From Streptomyces sp. NBC_01460 (GTDB taxonomy: Bacteria > Actinomycetota > Actinomycetes > Streptomycetales > Streptomycetaceae), in NCBI RefSeq assembly GCF_036227405.1, contig NZ_CP109473.1, positions 2,542,001 to 2,606,000 of the forward strand: a stretch of DNA of 64,000 bases. Reading direction: 5' to 3'. The first letter of the stretch is position 1. Every line of letters begins with the position of its first letter. This document shows, in pieces, positions 35,745 to 43,968 of this stretch. The translations under genes were made by a program, and so were the position numbers. Under the pieces are notes generated by a model. It searched no databases, had not been told where the DNA came from, and saw only the letters and a list, made by a program, of their open reading frames with translations.

Positions 35745-36949
35745 GCGTGCGGCAGCTGATCTCCCGGATCGACGAGCGGACCCCCGCCCACCGCGACCGC
35801 GCGGTCGACGGACTGCGCGCCCTCGCGCTGCTGGCCGTCCCCGCCGGTCACTGGCTGCTCGGCGGATTCACCCGGGACAGCGGGGGCGCCCTGCACAACG
35901 CCAGCCCGCTCTCCACGTTCTCCGTGTTCTCACCGGTGAGCTGGGTGCTCCAGATGCTGGGCGTGTTCTTCCTGGTCGGGGGCTATGCCTCGGTCCTCTC
36001 CTACCACCGCAGGCCCTCCACCACCGGGGCCTGGCTGCGCGGCCGGATGGTCCGGCTGGGCAGGCCGGTGCTGGGCGTGACCGCCGTGTGGGCCCTGATG
36101 ATTCCGGTGCTGTACGCGGCCGGGGTGCCCGAGGACACCTTGCGTACGGGGGCGAAGCTGGTGATCCAGCCGCTCTGGTTCGTCGGGGTCTACGCCGTGG
36201 TCACGGCCCTCACGCCGTACTGCGTGCGTGCGGCCGGGCGGCTCGGCGGCTGGGCGGCGGCCCCGCTGATCGGGTCGGTCGCCCTCGTGGACGTCCTGCG
36301 GTACGGGCCGTACGCCGACGCCGTGCCGTCCTGGCTGAGCCTGCTGAACATCCTGCCCGGCTGGCTCTTCGCGTACCAGCTCGGCGTCAGCTGGGGTGAG
36401 GGCCGCCTCTCCCGGCGCGGCGCCCGGCTCCTGCTCGTCGGCGGCACCGCCCTGTTCGCGGTGCTGCTGCTCGCCTTCCACTACCCGGCCTCGATGGTCG
36501 GCGTACCGGGCGAGGCGCGGACCAATTCGCACCCGCCGTCGCTGCTGGTCCTCGCGCTGGCCTCGGCGCAGAGCGGTGCGGCGGTCCTGCTGCACGGCCG
36601 GATCGGCCGCGCCCTGCGCCGCCCCGCGCTGTGGGCGCCCGTCGTGGTGATCAACCTGTCGGCGATGACCCTCCTGTGCTGGCACCAGACGGCCATGCTG
36701 ACGGCTGCCGTGCCCGCCTCCTTCGCCGGTGCGGTGCCCGGGCTGACGACGGCGCCGGACTCGGCCGGCTGGATCCTGGCCCGGCTCGCCTGGATGCCGT
36801 TGTTCGCCGCGCTGCTGGTGCTGATCGCCCGGTACGCCCGCCGCTTCGAGGCGCCCTGGGAGGCGGGCGGCGGCACCGGGACGGCCCGCAGGGCGGCGGC
36901 GGGGCTGCTCGCGGCGGGGTTCGCGGTCTTCGCACTCCGGCTGGCGTGA
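35741..36949 (+). CDS. Acyltransferase 3 family membrane protein
   Basis: A 402-residue polytopic protein with about ten hydrophobic segments. RDRAVDGLRALALLAVPAGHWLLGG (about 18-42) is the N-terminal acyltransferase_3 signature with the conserved RAL and a histidine corresponding to the catalytic position. VLQMLGVFFLVGGYASVLSYHRR (about 69-91) is the second signature. Such proteins O-acylate sugars, lipids or antibiotics at the membrane. Its ATG overlaps the stop of the DUF1023 hydrolase gene by 4 bp. The acceptor is unknown. Confidence 0.9.
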   Translation: MSVRQLISRIDERTPAHRDRAVDGLRALALLAVPAGHWLLGGFTRDSGGALHNASPLSTFSVFSPVSWVLQMLGVFFLVGGYASVLSYHRRPSTTGAWLRGRMVRLGRPVLGVTAVWALMIPVLYAAGVPEDTLRTGAKLVIQPLWFVGVYAVVTALTPYCVRAAGRLGGWAAAPLIGSVALVDVLRYGPYADAVPSWLSLLNILPGWLFAYQLGVSWGEGRLSRRGARLLLVGGTALFAVLLLAFHYPASMVGVPGEARTNSHPPSLLVLALASAQSGAAVLLHGRIGRALRRPALWAPVVVINLSAMTLLCWHQTAMLTAAVPASFAGAVPGLTTAPDSAGWILARLAWMPLFAALLVLIARYARRFEAPWEAGGGTGTARRAAAGLLAAGFAVFALRLA

Positions 36950-37043
36950 GGCGGCCCCGCCACGCGGGGCCCTCCCACGCGGATCCCGCCGCGCGGGGCC
37001 CTTCCACACGGGGCCTCCACGCGTGTCCCGCCGCGCGGGCCTT

Positions 37044-38060
37044 CTACTCGCGGGCGGCCGAGGTGCTGCTCATGTCCGGGTACCTGTCCCCCGCCACCTG
37101 GCCCGCGATCGGCTCCAGCTGCTCCAGCTCCTGGTCGGTCAGGACCAGCCGGGTCGCCCCCACGTTCTCCAGCAGGCGGCTGCGCTTGCGCGTCCCGGGG
37201 ATCGGCACCACGGCGAGACCGTGCACCTGCGCCCGCTGCTGCACCCAGGCCAGCGCGACCTGCGCGGCCGTCGCCCCGTGAGCCGCCGCGATCTTGTGCA
37301 CGGGTTCCAGCAGGGCGGCGTTGGTCTTCGCGTTCTCACCGGTGAAGCGCGGCTGGTGCTGACGGAAGTCGCCCTTCCCCAGCTCCTTGACCGCGTCCGC
37401 GAACGCACCGGTCAGGAACCCGCGCCCGAGCGGCGAGTACGGCACGAAGGTCACCCCGAGCTCGACGGCCGCGGGCACGGCGCTGAGCTCCACGTCGCGG
37501 CTGAAGAGCGACCACTCGGACTGGAGCGCCGCGATCGGGTGCACGTCGTGCGCCTCGCGGAGCTCGTCCCCGGTCACCTCGCTCAGACCGAGCTGCTTCA
37601 CCTTGCCCTCCCGCACCAGCTCCGCCATCGCGCCGACCGACTCGGCGAACGGGACGAGCGGGTCGCGGCGGTGCATGTAGTACAGGTCGATGACGTCGGT
37701 GTTCAGCCGGCGGAGGCTGGCCTCGACCGCCTCGCGGATGTACGCGGCGTCGTTGCGCACACCCCGGTAGTGCGGGTCGTCGGTCCGCTCTATGGCGAAC
37801 TTCGTGGCGAGCGTCATCTCGTCCCGGTGCGCACCCACGAACGGCGCGAGGAACGTCTCGTTGGCACCCCGGCCGTAGACGTCGGCGGTGTCGAAGAGCG
37901 TGACGCCGGCTTCGAGCGCCGCTTCCAGCGTGTCGCGGGCGGCGGCCTCGTCGGTGTCCCCGTAGAACTCGCTGATGCCCATGCAGCCGAGACCCTGCAC
38001 CCCGACCTGCGGGCCTCCGGTCCCGAGCTGCGCTGTAGCGATCTTCGCGGTGTCGCTCAT
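37044..38060 (-). CDS. Aldo/keto reductase (AKR13-like)
   Basis: A 338-residue NADPH-dependent oxidoreductase. The catalytic tetrad is visible as D57 and Y62 (LFDTADVYGRG), K87 (LATKF) and H130 (LYYMHRRD). VPIPGTRKRSRLLENVGA near 282-299 is the cofactor-binding end. It reduces carbonyl substrates to alcohols. It begins 5 bp after the stop of the MerR gene on the same strand, so one promoter with a MerR-type operator should drive both, making the reductase an inducible defence or detoxification enzyme. Confidence 0.93.
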   Translation of the reverse strand: MSDTAKIATAQLGTGGPQVGVQGLGCMGISEFYGDTDEAAARDTLEAALEAGVTLFDTADVYGRGANETFLAPFVGAHRDEMTLATKFAIERTDDPHYRGVRNDAAYIREAVEASLRRLNTDVIDLYYMHRRDPLVPFAESVGAMAELVREGKVKQLGLSEVTGDELREAHDVHPIAALQSEWSLFSRDVELSAVPAAVELGVTFVPYSPLGRGFLTGAFADAVKELGKGDFRQHQPRFTGENAKTNAALLEPVHKIAAAHGATAAQVALAWVQQRAQVHGLAVVPIPGTRKRSRLLENVGATRLVLTDQELEQLEPIAGQVAGDRYPDMSSTSAARE

Positions 38061-38065
38061 GTTCG

Positions 38066-38530
38066 TCAGACCCCTTCCGGCGCCGTACGGGCGCCGCTGT
38101 AAAAGTCGATCTTGAAGTCGAGTACGGCGAGGGTGCCCTGGAGCTCCGCGATGCGCGTCTTCACGTCGCGCCGGGTCGCCTCCAGCAGCTCCTGCCGCTC
38201 TGTGAAGGTGTGGTCGCCCTCGCGGAGCAGTTCCGCGTACCGGACCATGTCGGCGACCGGCATCCCGGTCAGCCGCAGCTTGCCGACGAAGGCCAGCCAG
38301 TCCAGGTCACGGTTGCTGAACCGGCGCTGGCCCGTGTGGGAGCGGTCGACGTGCGGCATCAGCCCGATGCGCTCGTACCAGCGCAGCGTGTGGGCGGTGA
38401 GCCCGCTGAAGGCGACGACCTCGCTGATCGTGTAGCGGTCCTGGCCCTCGGGGCGCGGATGAGCCCTCGGCGCCGAGGCGCAGGTGTCCGTCCGGGCGGA
38501 AACGCTCTCCGTGCTGTCCATCACCGTCAT
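38066..38530 (-). CDS. MerR family transcriptional regulator
   Basis: A 154-residue regulator. YTISEVVAFSGLTAHTLRWYERIGLMPHVDRSHTGQRRFSNRDLDWLAFVGKLRLTGMPVADM is the winged helix-turn-helix (about 33-95), followed by a dimerisation helix with TERQELLEATRRDVKTRIAELQGTLAVLDFKIDFY. There is no cysteine cluster for metal sensing, so the inducer is probably organic or redox. A leader of about 30 residues (STESVSARTDTCASAP) precedes the HTH. It is followed at once by the aldo/keto reductase gene and is preceded by a palindromic operator in its own promoter. Confidence 0.92.
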   Translation of the reverse strand: MTVMDSTESVSARTDTCASAPRAHPRPEGQDRYTISEVVAFSGLTAHTLRWYERIGLMPHVDRSHTGQRRFSNRDLDWLAFVGKLRLTGMPVADMVRYAELLREGDHTFTERQELLEATRRDVKTRIAELQGTLAVLDFKIDFYSGARTAPEGV

Positions 38531-38536
38531 GCCTCC

Positions 38537-38567
38537 ACGCTAGAACCTTGGAGTGCACTCCAAGCAA
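38537..38567 (-). promoter_or_regulatory. MerR-type promoter with 18-bp palindromic operator
   Basis: On the minus strand, TTGCTT (38567-38562) and TAGCGT (38542-38537) are separated by 19 bp, the long spacer characteristic of MerR-activated promoters. CTTGGAGTG/CACTCCAAG (38547-38564) is a perfect palindrome filling the spacer. The ATG at 38530 is 6 nt beyond the -10 box. Confidence 0.85.
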
Positions 38568-38604
38568 GCGTATACGGGTGGAGATCTCGGAATCGGGCTC
38601 CCGT

Positions 38605-38610
38605 TAGGCT
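38605..38610 (+). promoter_or_regulatory. -10 box of the serine hydrolase gene
   Basis: TAGGCT lies 7 nt before the ATG at 38618; the -35 is weak. This implies a leaderless transcript. Confidence 0.5.
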
Positions 38611-38617
38611 CGTACAC

Positions 38618-39439
38618 ATGCAGAGCCTGGCGATGATCGAGAACTGGCCCGTCCCCACCGCGGCAGCCGCCGTCGTCACCTCGGACGGCACGCTCCTGGG
38701 TGCCCATGGTCCCACCGCGCACCGCTTCCCGCTGGCCTCGGTGACCAAGCCGCTCGCGGCCTACGCGGCGCTGGTGGCCTATGAAGAGGGCGCCGTCGAG
38801 CTGGACGAACCGGCGGGCCCCGAGGGCTCCACCGTCCGCCACCTCCTCGCGCACACCAGCGGCCTCGCCTTCGACGAACACCGGGTCACGGCCCCTCCGG
38901 GCACCCGCAGGCTGTACTCCAACGCGGGCTTCGAGGTGCTGGGCGACCACATCGCGAAGGCCACGGACATCCCGTTCGCCGAGTACGCGCGCCAGGCGGT
39001 CCTGGAGCCCCTGGGCATGACCTCGACGACCCTGGAGGGCTCACCGGCCAAGGACGGCGTCTCGACCGTGGACGACCTGGTGCGGTTCGCCGCCGAGGTG
39101 CAGGCGCCGCGGCTCCTCGACCCCCGTACGGTCCTGGAGGCCCAGACCGTCGTCCACCCCGGCCTCAAGGGCGTGCTCCCCGGGTACGGCCATCAGAACC
39201 CGAACGACTGGGGGCTCGGCTTCGAGATCCGCGACTCCAAGTCGCCTCACTGGACGGGGAGTTCCTCCTCCCCCGCCACCTTCGGCCACTTCGGCCAGTC
39301 CGGCACGTTCCTGTGGATCGACCCGGCAGTGGGCGCGGCCTGCGTCGCACTGACGGACCGCGCCTTCGGACCGTGGGCGGCCGAGGTCTGGACGCCGTTC
39401 ACCGACGCGGTACTGGCGGAGCTCGGCACCTCCCGCTGA
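38618..39439 (+). CDS. Serine hydrolase, beta-lactamase/class C family
   Basis: A 273-residue protein. The SxxK motif is S41-V-T-K44 (FPLASVTKPLAAYA), HLLAHTSGLAF is the class C HTSG block, Y100-S-N102 (RRLYSNAGFEVLG) is the YxN motif, and GHFGQSGTFLW supplies the third motif. No signal peptide is visible, so a cytoplasmic esterase or peptidase is more likely than a beta-lactamase. TAGGCT at 38605-38610 leaves a 7-nt gap to the ATG and no ribosome site, so the mRNA is probably leaderless. Its 3' end overlaps the convergent ATPase gene by 193 bp. Confidence 0.9.
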   Translation: MQSLAMIENWPVPTAAAAVVTSDGTLLGAHGPTAHRFPLASVTKPLAAYAALVAYEEGAVELDEPAGPEGSTVRHLLAHTSGLAFDEHRVTAPPGTRRLYSNAGFEVLGDHIAKATDIPFAEYARQAVLEPLGMTSTTLEGSPAKDGVSTVDDLVRFAAEVQAPRLLDPRTVLEAQTVVHPGLKGVLPGYGHQNPNDWGLGFEIRDSKSPHWTGSSSSPATFGHFGQSGTFLWIDPAVGAACVALTDRAFGPWAAEVWTPFTDAVLAELGTSR

Positions 39440-39849
39440 GCACACTCGAACCAGACCGTCTTGCCCCGGTCGCCGCGCGCCTCGACGCCCCAGCTGTCGG
39501 TGACGGCGTCCACCAGCAGCAGCCCCCGCCCGCCCTCGTCGAGCGTGTCGCCCGCGACCGCGTGGGGCAGGCGGGGCGACGGGTCGGCCACCTCGACCCG
39601 CACACCCCGCCCCGGGAGCAGGAAGAACAGGGTCTGGCAACGACGGCCGGGAACGTGCCGCACGACGTTGGCGATCAGCTCGGTCAGGGCGAGCTCCGCC
39701 GCGTCCGCCACGGAGAGCAGACCCCAGCGGGTGAGGTACAGCCGCAGGATGCGGCGCAGATGACGCGCGGAGTGCTCACCCATCGCCAGGTCGGCGCGGT
39801 AGACCGCCGCCTCCGCGTCACCGGTCCGGGTGTCGGATACGTGATTCAT
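39247..39849 (-). CDS. RsbW-like histidine-kinase-fold ATPase (whiJ-type locus)
   Basis: A 200-residue single HATPase_c domain (about 15-138): ADAAELALTELIANVVRHVPG is the N box, VEVADPSPRLPHAV the G1 box and GGRGLLLVDAVTDSWG the G2 box. It ends the fold with GKTVWFECAQ, where most homologues stop, but the frame continues for about 62 residues antisense to the serine hydrolase gene. Such ATPases act as anti-sigma or anti-regulator kinases. It is divergent from an HTH gene followed by a DUF397 gene, the classic Streptomyces whiJ-like arrangement controlling development or antibiotics. Confidence 0.88.
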   Translation of the reverse strand: MNHVSDTRTGDAEAAVYRADLAMGEHSARHLRRILRLYLTRWGLLSVADAAELALTELIANVVRHVPGRRCQTLFFLLPGRGVRVEVADPSPRLPHAVAGDTLDEGGRGLLLVDAVTDSWGVEARGDRGKTVWFECAQREVPSSASTASVNGVQTSAAHGPKARSVSATQAAPTAGSIHRNVPDWPKWPKVAGEEELPVQ

Positions 39850-39932
39850 GCCACCAGCGTGCAGCGTCCTGATTACTCTCGGCTACGACCTGAAACGAAC
39901 GCCGCCAGGCGTTGAAGCGAGAGGCCCCCGCC

Positions 39933-40781
39933 GTGGCCCATGTGCAGTCGCTCGACCCAAGCGCTTCCCCGCTGGACTACTACGGCTGGGAGCTACGCCG
40001 CCAACGGGAGGCCCACGGCCTGCGGCAGGCCCAGCTCGGCGAGATCATCTTCTGCACGGGCTCGCTGATCGGCCAGATCGAGACGACGCGGAAGGTGCCG
40101 ACCCGCGACTTCTCGGAGCGCCTGGACGCCGCGCTCGGCACGGACGGGGTGTTCTCGCGACTGATCGGCCTGGTCCTGCGGAGCCAACTACCCACGTGGT
40201 TCCAGCCGTACGCGGAGATGGAGGCGCGGGCGACGTACATCTCCACGTACCAGGCGCAGTTGGTGTACGGGCTGCTCCAGACGGAGGAGTACGCGCGGGC
40301 GGTGCTGGCCACCGGCATGCCCGACGATCTGGACGGCTTGGTCGCGGCCCGGATGGAGCGCCAGCGCATCCTGGAGCGGGAACAGCCGCCGTTGGCCTGG
40401 GCGATCCTGGACGAGGCGGTGCTGCACCGGCCGATCGGCGGTGCCGAGGTCATGCGAAACCAACTCGCGCGGCTGTTGGAGTTCGCCTCCCACCGCTGGA
40501 TGCGGATTCAGGTGCTGCCGTTCTCCGCAGGTGAACACTCAAGCTTGGACGGAGCGTTCAACCTTCTGCGCTTCGACGGCGACCCGGACATCATCTACAC
40601 GGAAGACCTCATCTCGGGACACATGACCGCCAACCCTGAGACCATCAGGGAGGCCATGCGCCGTTACGCTCACTTGCAGGCCGCAGCCCTCTCCGTCGAG
40701 GCATCCGCGGCACTGATCGCCCGTGTGATGGAGGAGCGTTATGGCAACCGGCCGGACCTTGAAGAGTGCGCCGTGGCGTAA
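39933..40781 (+). CDS. Scr1/DUF5753-type helix-turn-helix regulator (WhiJ-like)
   Basis: A 282-residue protein. YYGWELRRQREAHGLRQAQLGEIIFCTGSLIGQIETTRKVPT (about 17-58) is an XRE-type HTH. The remainder, WFQPYAEMEARATYISTYQAQLVYGLLQTEEYARAVL and FNLLRFDGDPDIIYTEDL, is the DUF5753 ligand or partner domain. A GTG at 39933 with GAGAGG upstream is preferred to a TTG at 39912. The DUF397 gene begins 41 bp before its stop, and the divergent ATPase completes the locus. Related regulators are repressors relieved by the cognate DUF397 protein. Confidence 0.92.
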   Translation: MAHVQSLDPSASPLDYYGWELRRQREAHGLRQAQLGEIIFCTGSLIGQIETTRKVPTRDFSERLDAALGTDGVFSRLIGLVLRSQLPTWFQPYAEMEARATYISTYQAQLVYGLLQTEEYARAVLATGMPDDLDGLVAARMERQRILEREQPPLAWAILDEAVLHRPIGGAEVMRNQLARLLEFASHRWMRIQVLPFSAGEHSSLDGAFNLLRFDGDPDIIYTEDLISGHMTANPETIREAMRRYAHLQAAALSVEASAALIARVMEERYGNRPDLEECAVA

Positions 40782-41007
40782 GTCCAGCTACAGCGGAAGC
40801 ACCGGCGGCGACTGCGTCGAGTGCACCGTCGCCGGCGGCGCGGCCTGGCGAAAGTCCTCGTACAGCGGCACCAACGGCGGCGAATGCGTCGAGGTCGCCG
40901 ACGGCTGCTCCGCCTCCGTCCCCGTCCGCGACAGCAAGAACCCGGCCGGCCCCGTGCTCGTCCTGGGCGCCGACGCCTGGCAGGCGTTCGTGGACGGGCT
41001 GCGCTGA
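40741..41007 (+). CDS. Small protein with two tandem DUF397 domains
   Basis: An 88-residue protein. WRKSSYSGSTGGDCVEC (about 12-28) and WRKSSYSGTNGGECVEV (about 36-52) are two copies of the DUF397 core, followed by VPVRDSKNPAGPVLVLGADAWQAFVDGLR. The second copy has the full C-terminus, while the first is truncated, so this is an internal duplication within a family that usually has one copy. It overlaps the HTH gene by 41 bp in another frame, implying coupled expression and interaction. Confidence 0.9.
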   Translation: MATGRTLKSAPWRKSSYSGSTGGDCVECTVAGGAAWRKSSYSGTNGGECVEVADGCSASVPVRDSKNPAGPVLVLGADAWQAFVDGLR

Positions 41008-41027
41008 CGGACTGTCCGGCCCCTCGG

Positions 41028-42185
41028 TCACCCTGACGTGCGGCGCAGGGCGTCGAGGAGCGGGCCGCCTTCCGCGACCATGCGGTGCAGGACCGGGACG
41101 GGGATCGCGGGGTTACGCACGGTGGACATCGCGCTGTCCAGATCGAGCAGGAGATCCACCAACGCGTCCGGCGGCATGACCGGGTTCGCCCGGGCACGCA
41201 GATGCACACCCTGGTCGGAGTCGGCGGCCAGGGCGACCGCGGCCTCGGGTGTGAGCCGGGGGTCCTCGGCGGCGGCCCTGCGCACGATCGGGTCGGGGTC
41301 GCGGCTGAACTGCTCGACGAGCGAGGCGGTGGAGGCCGGGTCGTCGAGCGCGAGAGCCCGCAGGCGGGGGTTCGGGTCTGCCGCGAGGCGCAGTAGCCCG
41401 TCACGCGGGAAGTTGGGGTGGCGACGGGGCCGGTCGGGGAACGAGAGGCTCGGATCCCACCATCCCGCCACCTCCAGGAGCATCTCCGGCGGGGCGTCGT
41501 CGCAGGACTCGGCGAGGAAGAGACGCACCACGCGGTCCTCGTCTCGGGCGAGGACCGCGACGACGTCCGCGGGCAGCCGGGGCGCCCGCGCGACACTGCG
41601 GCGGACCAGCAGCTTGGGGGAGTTCGCGAGCTGACGCATGGCGTCGGCGTTCGTGTGCAGCGCGCCGATCCACCACAGCGCCATCGTCAGGCCCTCCGGC
41701 TCGATGTCGGGGACTTCGGCGGCCATCGCGGCGATCTCGGCCGCCGTCGTCGGGGGCGTGGCGTCGAGGTGCGGTGCGGACCCGACGCCCCGGCCACCGC
41801 ACGACAGCCGCGCGAACATCAGCCGGTCCTCCGCGTCCCTCGTCAGCACCTCACGCAGATCCGGCTCCGGCGAGGCGGCGATGAGCCTCTCCCACTGGTC
41901 CGGGACGAGCCGGCGGATCTCCGCGACACCGCCGCGGACACGGCGTGACGGATGGACGAGCGCGGCGTCGACGACCCCTTCCGGCAGGTCGTCGCGGTGC
42001 AGGAAGCCGGTCAGGTCGAGGTCGAGGAGCCCGACGAGGAGGTCATGGGGGGCCGCACGGTTGAAGCCGATCCATTCGAGCCACGTGACGACGACTCGTC
42101 GGTCGATCCCGGTGGCCGGACTCAGCCTGTCCCAGGCGGTGCCGTGCGCGGCGGGCTGCGGTTCTGTCATCAGCGGCTCTGTCAC
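41028..42185 (-). CDS. Leucine-rich-variant/HEAT-like repeat protein
   Basis: A 385-residue soluble protein made of short helical repeats: LVHPSRRVRGGVAEIRRLVPD, LANSPKLLVRRSVARAPRLPADVVAVLARDEDRVVRLFLAES, LAADPNPRLRALALDDPASTASLVEQFSRDPDPIVRRAAAEDPRLTPEAAVALAADSDQGVHLRARANPVMPPDAL. The units of about 24 residues with a central VRRAVAxxP pattern match leucine-rich-variant (LRV)/HEAT-type scaffolds. GTG at 42185 is the longest start; an ATG at 42170 is equally possible. No catalytic residues. Probably a protein-binding scaffold. Confidence 0.8.
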   Translation of the reverse strand: MTEPLMTEPQPAAHGTAWDRLSPATGIDRRVVVTWLEWIGFNRAAPHDLLVGLLDLDLTGFLHRDDLPEGVVDAALVHPSRRVRGGVAEIRRLVPDQWERLIAASPEPDLREVLTRDAEDRLMFARLSCGGRGVGSAPHLDATPPTTAAEIAAMAAEVPDIEPEGLTMALWWIGALHTNADAMRQLANSPKLLVRRSVARAPRLPADVVAVLARDEDRVVRLFLAESCDDAPPEMLLEVAGWWDPSLSFPDRPRRHPNFPRDGLLRLAADPNPRLRALALDDPASTASLVEQFSRDPDPIVRRAAAEDPRLTPEAAVALAADSDQGVHLRARANPVMPPDALVDLLLDLDSAMSTVRNPAIPVPVLHRMVAEGGPLLDALRRTSG

Positions 42186-42343
42186 CGGCCGAAGACTAGG
42201 GTCCGCAGGCGACGTTGCGCGAGCCCCGGCCGGTCGGCACGGGACAGCACCGCGGATGCGCCCGTCCCCTACGGGCCGTATCCCGGGTCGGGTGAGGGGC
42301 GCCCCCGATAGGCCGGAGACCGGCGGACTGTGACGCTGCCGGT

Positions 42344-42913
42344 ATGACCTTACGACTCATGAGCGGGCGACGCGGCCCCGCCTTCGTCGCCCCGCTCCTG
42401 CTCGCCGTGTACGGCCTCCTGCGACTGGTCGACGGGCTGGACGGGGATCACGGCCCCGGGCTCGCCTGGAACCTCGGACACACCCTGTTCTTCGTCGGCT
42501 TCGTGCTCTTCGGCGTGGTGACGTTCGGACTGCGGGCTCTCGTCCCCGGCACCACCCTGCGCGGGCGGATCGTGGCGAACGCGGCCACGGCAGTCAGCCT
42601 GTTCGGCATCGCCTGCTTCCTCTGGGTGATCCTCGGCGACCTGTTCGCAGAGATGGCCGCCGCGGCCCCGTTGCCCGAACCGCTGGAGATGGCCGGACCA
42701 CTCGCCTTCCAGCTGGGCTGGCTCACGCTGCTGGTCATGCTGGTGACCGCCACACCGCGCCTGCTGCCGACGTGGAGTCCCCTGCTGGTCCTCGTGGGCT
42801 TCGCCCTCTTCGCCGTCGATCTTGACCTGCTGCCTGTCGGCGCACTGCTCCTGATGGCCGGGCTCGCTCCGGTGGCCCGCCTGTCCTCCGCGTCGCCGAG
42901 GACAGCCGTGTGA
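42344..42913 (+). CDS. Five-helix integral membrane protein, unknown function
   Basis: A 189-residue hydrophobic protein with five or six transmembrane segments (about 14-30, 42-66, 78-105, 115-140, 146-166). A PGTTLRGRIVANAATAVSLFGI stretch is the only recognisable conserved pattern. There is no known family by eye. It stands alone between the divergent LRV gene and a HAD-like gene, and is located in the cytoplasmic membrane. Confidence 0.75.
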   Translation: MTLRLMSGRRGPAFVAPLLLAVYGLLRLVDGLDGDHGPGLAWNLGHTLFFVGFVLFGVVTFGLRALVPGTTLRGRIVANAATAVSLFGIACFLWVILGDLFAEMAAAAPLPEPLEMAGPLAFQLGWLTLLVMLVTATPRLLPTWSPLLVLVGFALFAVDLDLLPVGALLLMAGLAPVARLSSASPRTAV

Positions 42914-42986
42914 GGACACGCCGCGACCCACCACAGGCCGGGCCCGTCGCGATGTACCGGAGGCGTCACCTGGATACCGTGCAGGG

Positions 42987-43508
42987 ATGACCGGTCCCGT
43001 GCTGCCCCTCCTCTTCCTCGACGTCGACGGTCCGCTCCTCCCGTTCGGTGCGACCCCGCAGCAACTGCCGGGCGGCTATCGGGTCTACGGGACGGTGCAC
43101 GGCCCGCAGGCCGGCGGGAATCCGCTGACCGCCAGGATCGACCCCGACCACGGGCGCCGGCTGAGCGAGCTGCCGTGTGAGCTGGTGTGGGCGACGACGT
43201 GGATGTCCGAAGCGAACGACTGCCTCTCACCCTGGCTCGGACTGCCTCAACTTCCCCTGGTGGACTGGCCGGATCCGGCCCCCGAGGACGAACCGAGAGG
43301 GCTGCACTGGAAGACCCCCGGACTCGTGGAGTGGGCCGCCGGGCGTCCGTTCGCCTGGGTCGACGACGAGATCACCGATGTCGACCGTGCGTGGGTGGAG
43401 GCGCACCACCCAGGGCCTGCCCTCCTCCATCGCGTCGAGGCCTGGCGGGGCCTCACCGGCGCGGACTTCGCCGCCCTGGACGCCTGGCTGCGGCGCCCTG
43501 CGGGCTGA
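42987..43508 (+). CDS. HAD-like hydrolase (small, Streptomyces type)
   Basis: A 173-residue protein. LLFLDVDGPLLPFG (about 8-21) is HAD motif I with the nucleophile and acid Asp pair; ELVWATTWMSEAND is motif II; PFAWVDDEITDVDRAW (about 120-135) is the motif IV acidic pair. It lacks a cap domain, so it acts on large or exposed phosphates. TACCGT at 42975-42980 leaves 6 nt before the ATG, suggesting a leaderless mRNA. Confidence 0.85.
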   Translation: MTGPVLPLLFLDVDGPLLPFGATPQQLPGGYRVYGTVHGPQAGGNPLTARIDPDHGRRLSELPCELVWATTWMSEANDCLSPWLGLPQLPLVDWPDPAPEDEPRGLHWKTPGLVEWAAGRPFAWVDDEITDVDRAWVEAHHPGPALLHRVEAWRGLTGADFAALDAWLRRPAG

Positions 43509-43566
43509 TCCGCCGGTCCACGCCCGGCAGATCCCTCGCGATCGGGCTCCGATAGATTCGGCCATT

Positions 43567-43968
43567 ATGCGATCACGTGAGTACGACCAGGATTTCCGGG
43601 ACCGGGCAGGGAAGACACGCGGCTGGGGATTGGTCCTGCTGTCCCTGGCCGCACTCCTGTGGGCCTGGTGCGCCGTGCTGCTGCTCATGCCGTACGAGGT
43701 GGACGAGGTGCCCGACGACGACTACCCCGCGGAATGCGAAGCGCGGCTGTTCACCGATCGCGGCACCGCCAACGAGGGTGTCCGGAACGGGGATCACTGC
43801 GCGGACGAGCGGGACTGGCCGGAGGCCATAGCCGTGCTCGGTGTCTCCCTGCCGGTGTCGATCACCGGCGTGGGGCTCTTCACCATCGGCACCGTGACCC
43901 GCCGGATGAGCGCCCACAGCCAGGCGATCCGCGAACTGGACAAGCTGGCGGAGAAGTCGAAGGGCTGA
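43567..43968 (+). CDS. Two-helix membrane protein, unknown function
   Basis: A 133-residue protein: an N-terminal cytoplasmic stretch (MRSREYDQDFRDRAGKTRGW), helix 1 at about 21-42 (GLVLLSLAALLWAWCAVLLLM), a 45-residue extracytoplasmic loop with two cysteines (AECEARLF, NGDHCADERD), helix 2 at about 87-108 (AIAVLGVSLPVSITGVGLFTIG) and a charged tail. The two loop cysteines could form a disulfide. TAGATT (43553-43558) lies 8 nt before the ATG, so the leader is very short. Confidence 0.8.
   Translation: MRSREYDQDFRDRAGKTRGWGLVLLSLAALLWAWCAVLLLMPYEVDEVPDDDYPAECEARLFTDRGTANEGVRNGDHCADERDWPEAIAVLGVSLPVSITGVGLFTIGTVTRRMSAHSQAIRELDKLAEKSKG

Noticed and set aside
36950..37043. GC-rich imperfect repeats between convergent genes
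   Set aside because: Short, irregular CCACGCGGGGCCC-like units; likely a terminator area, no clear element.
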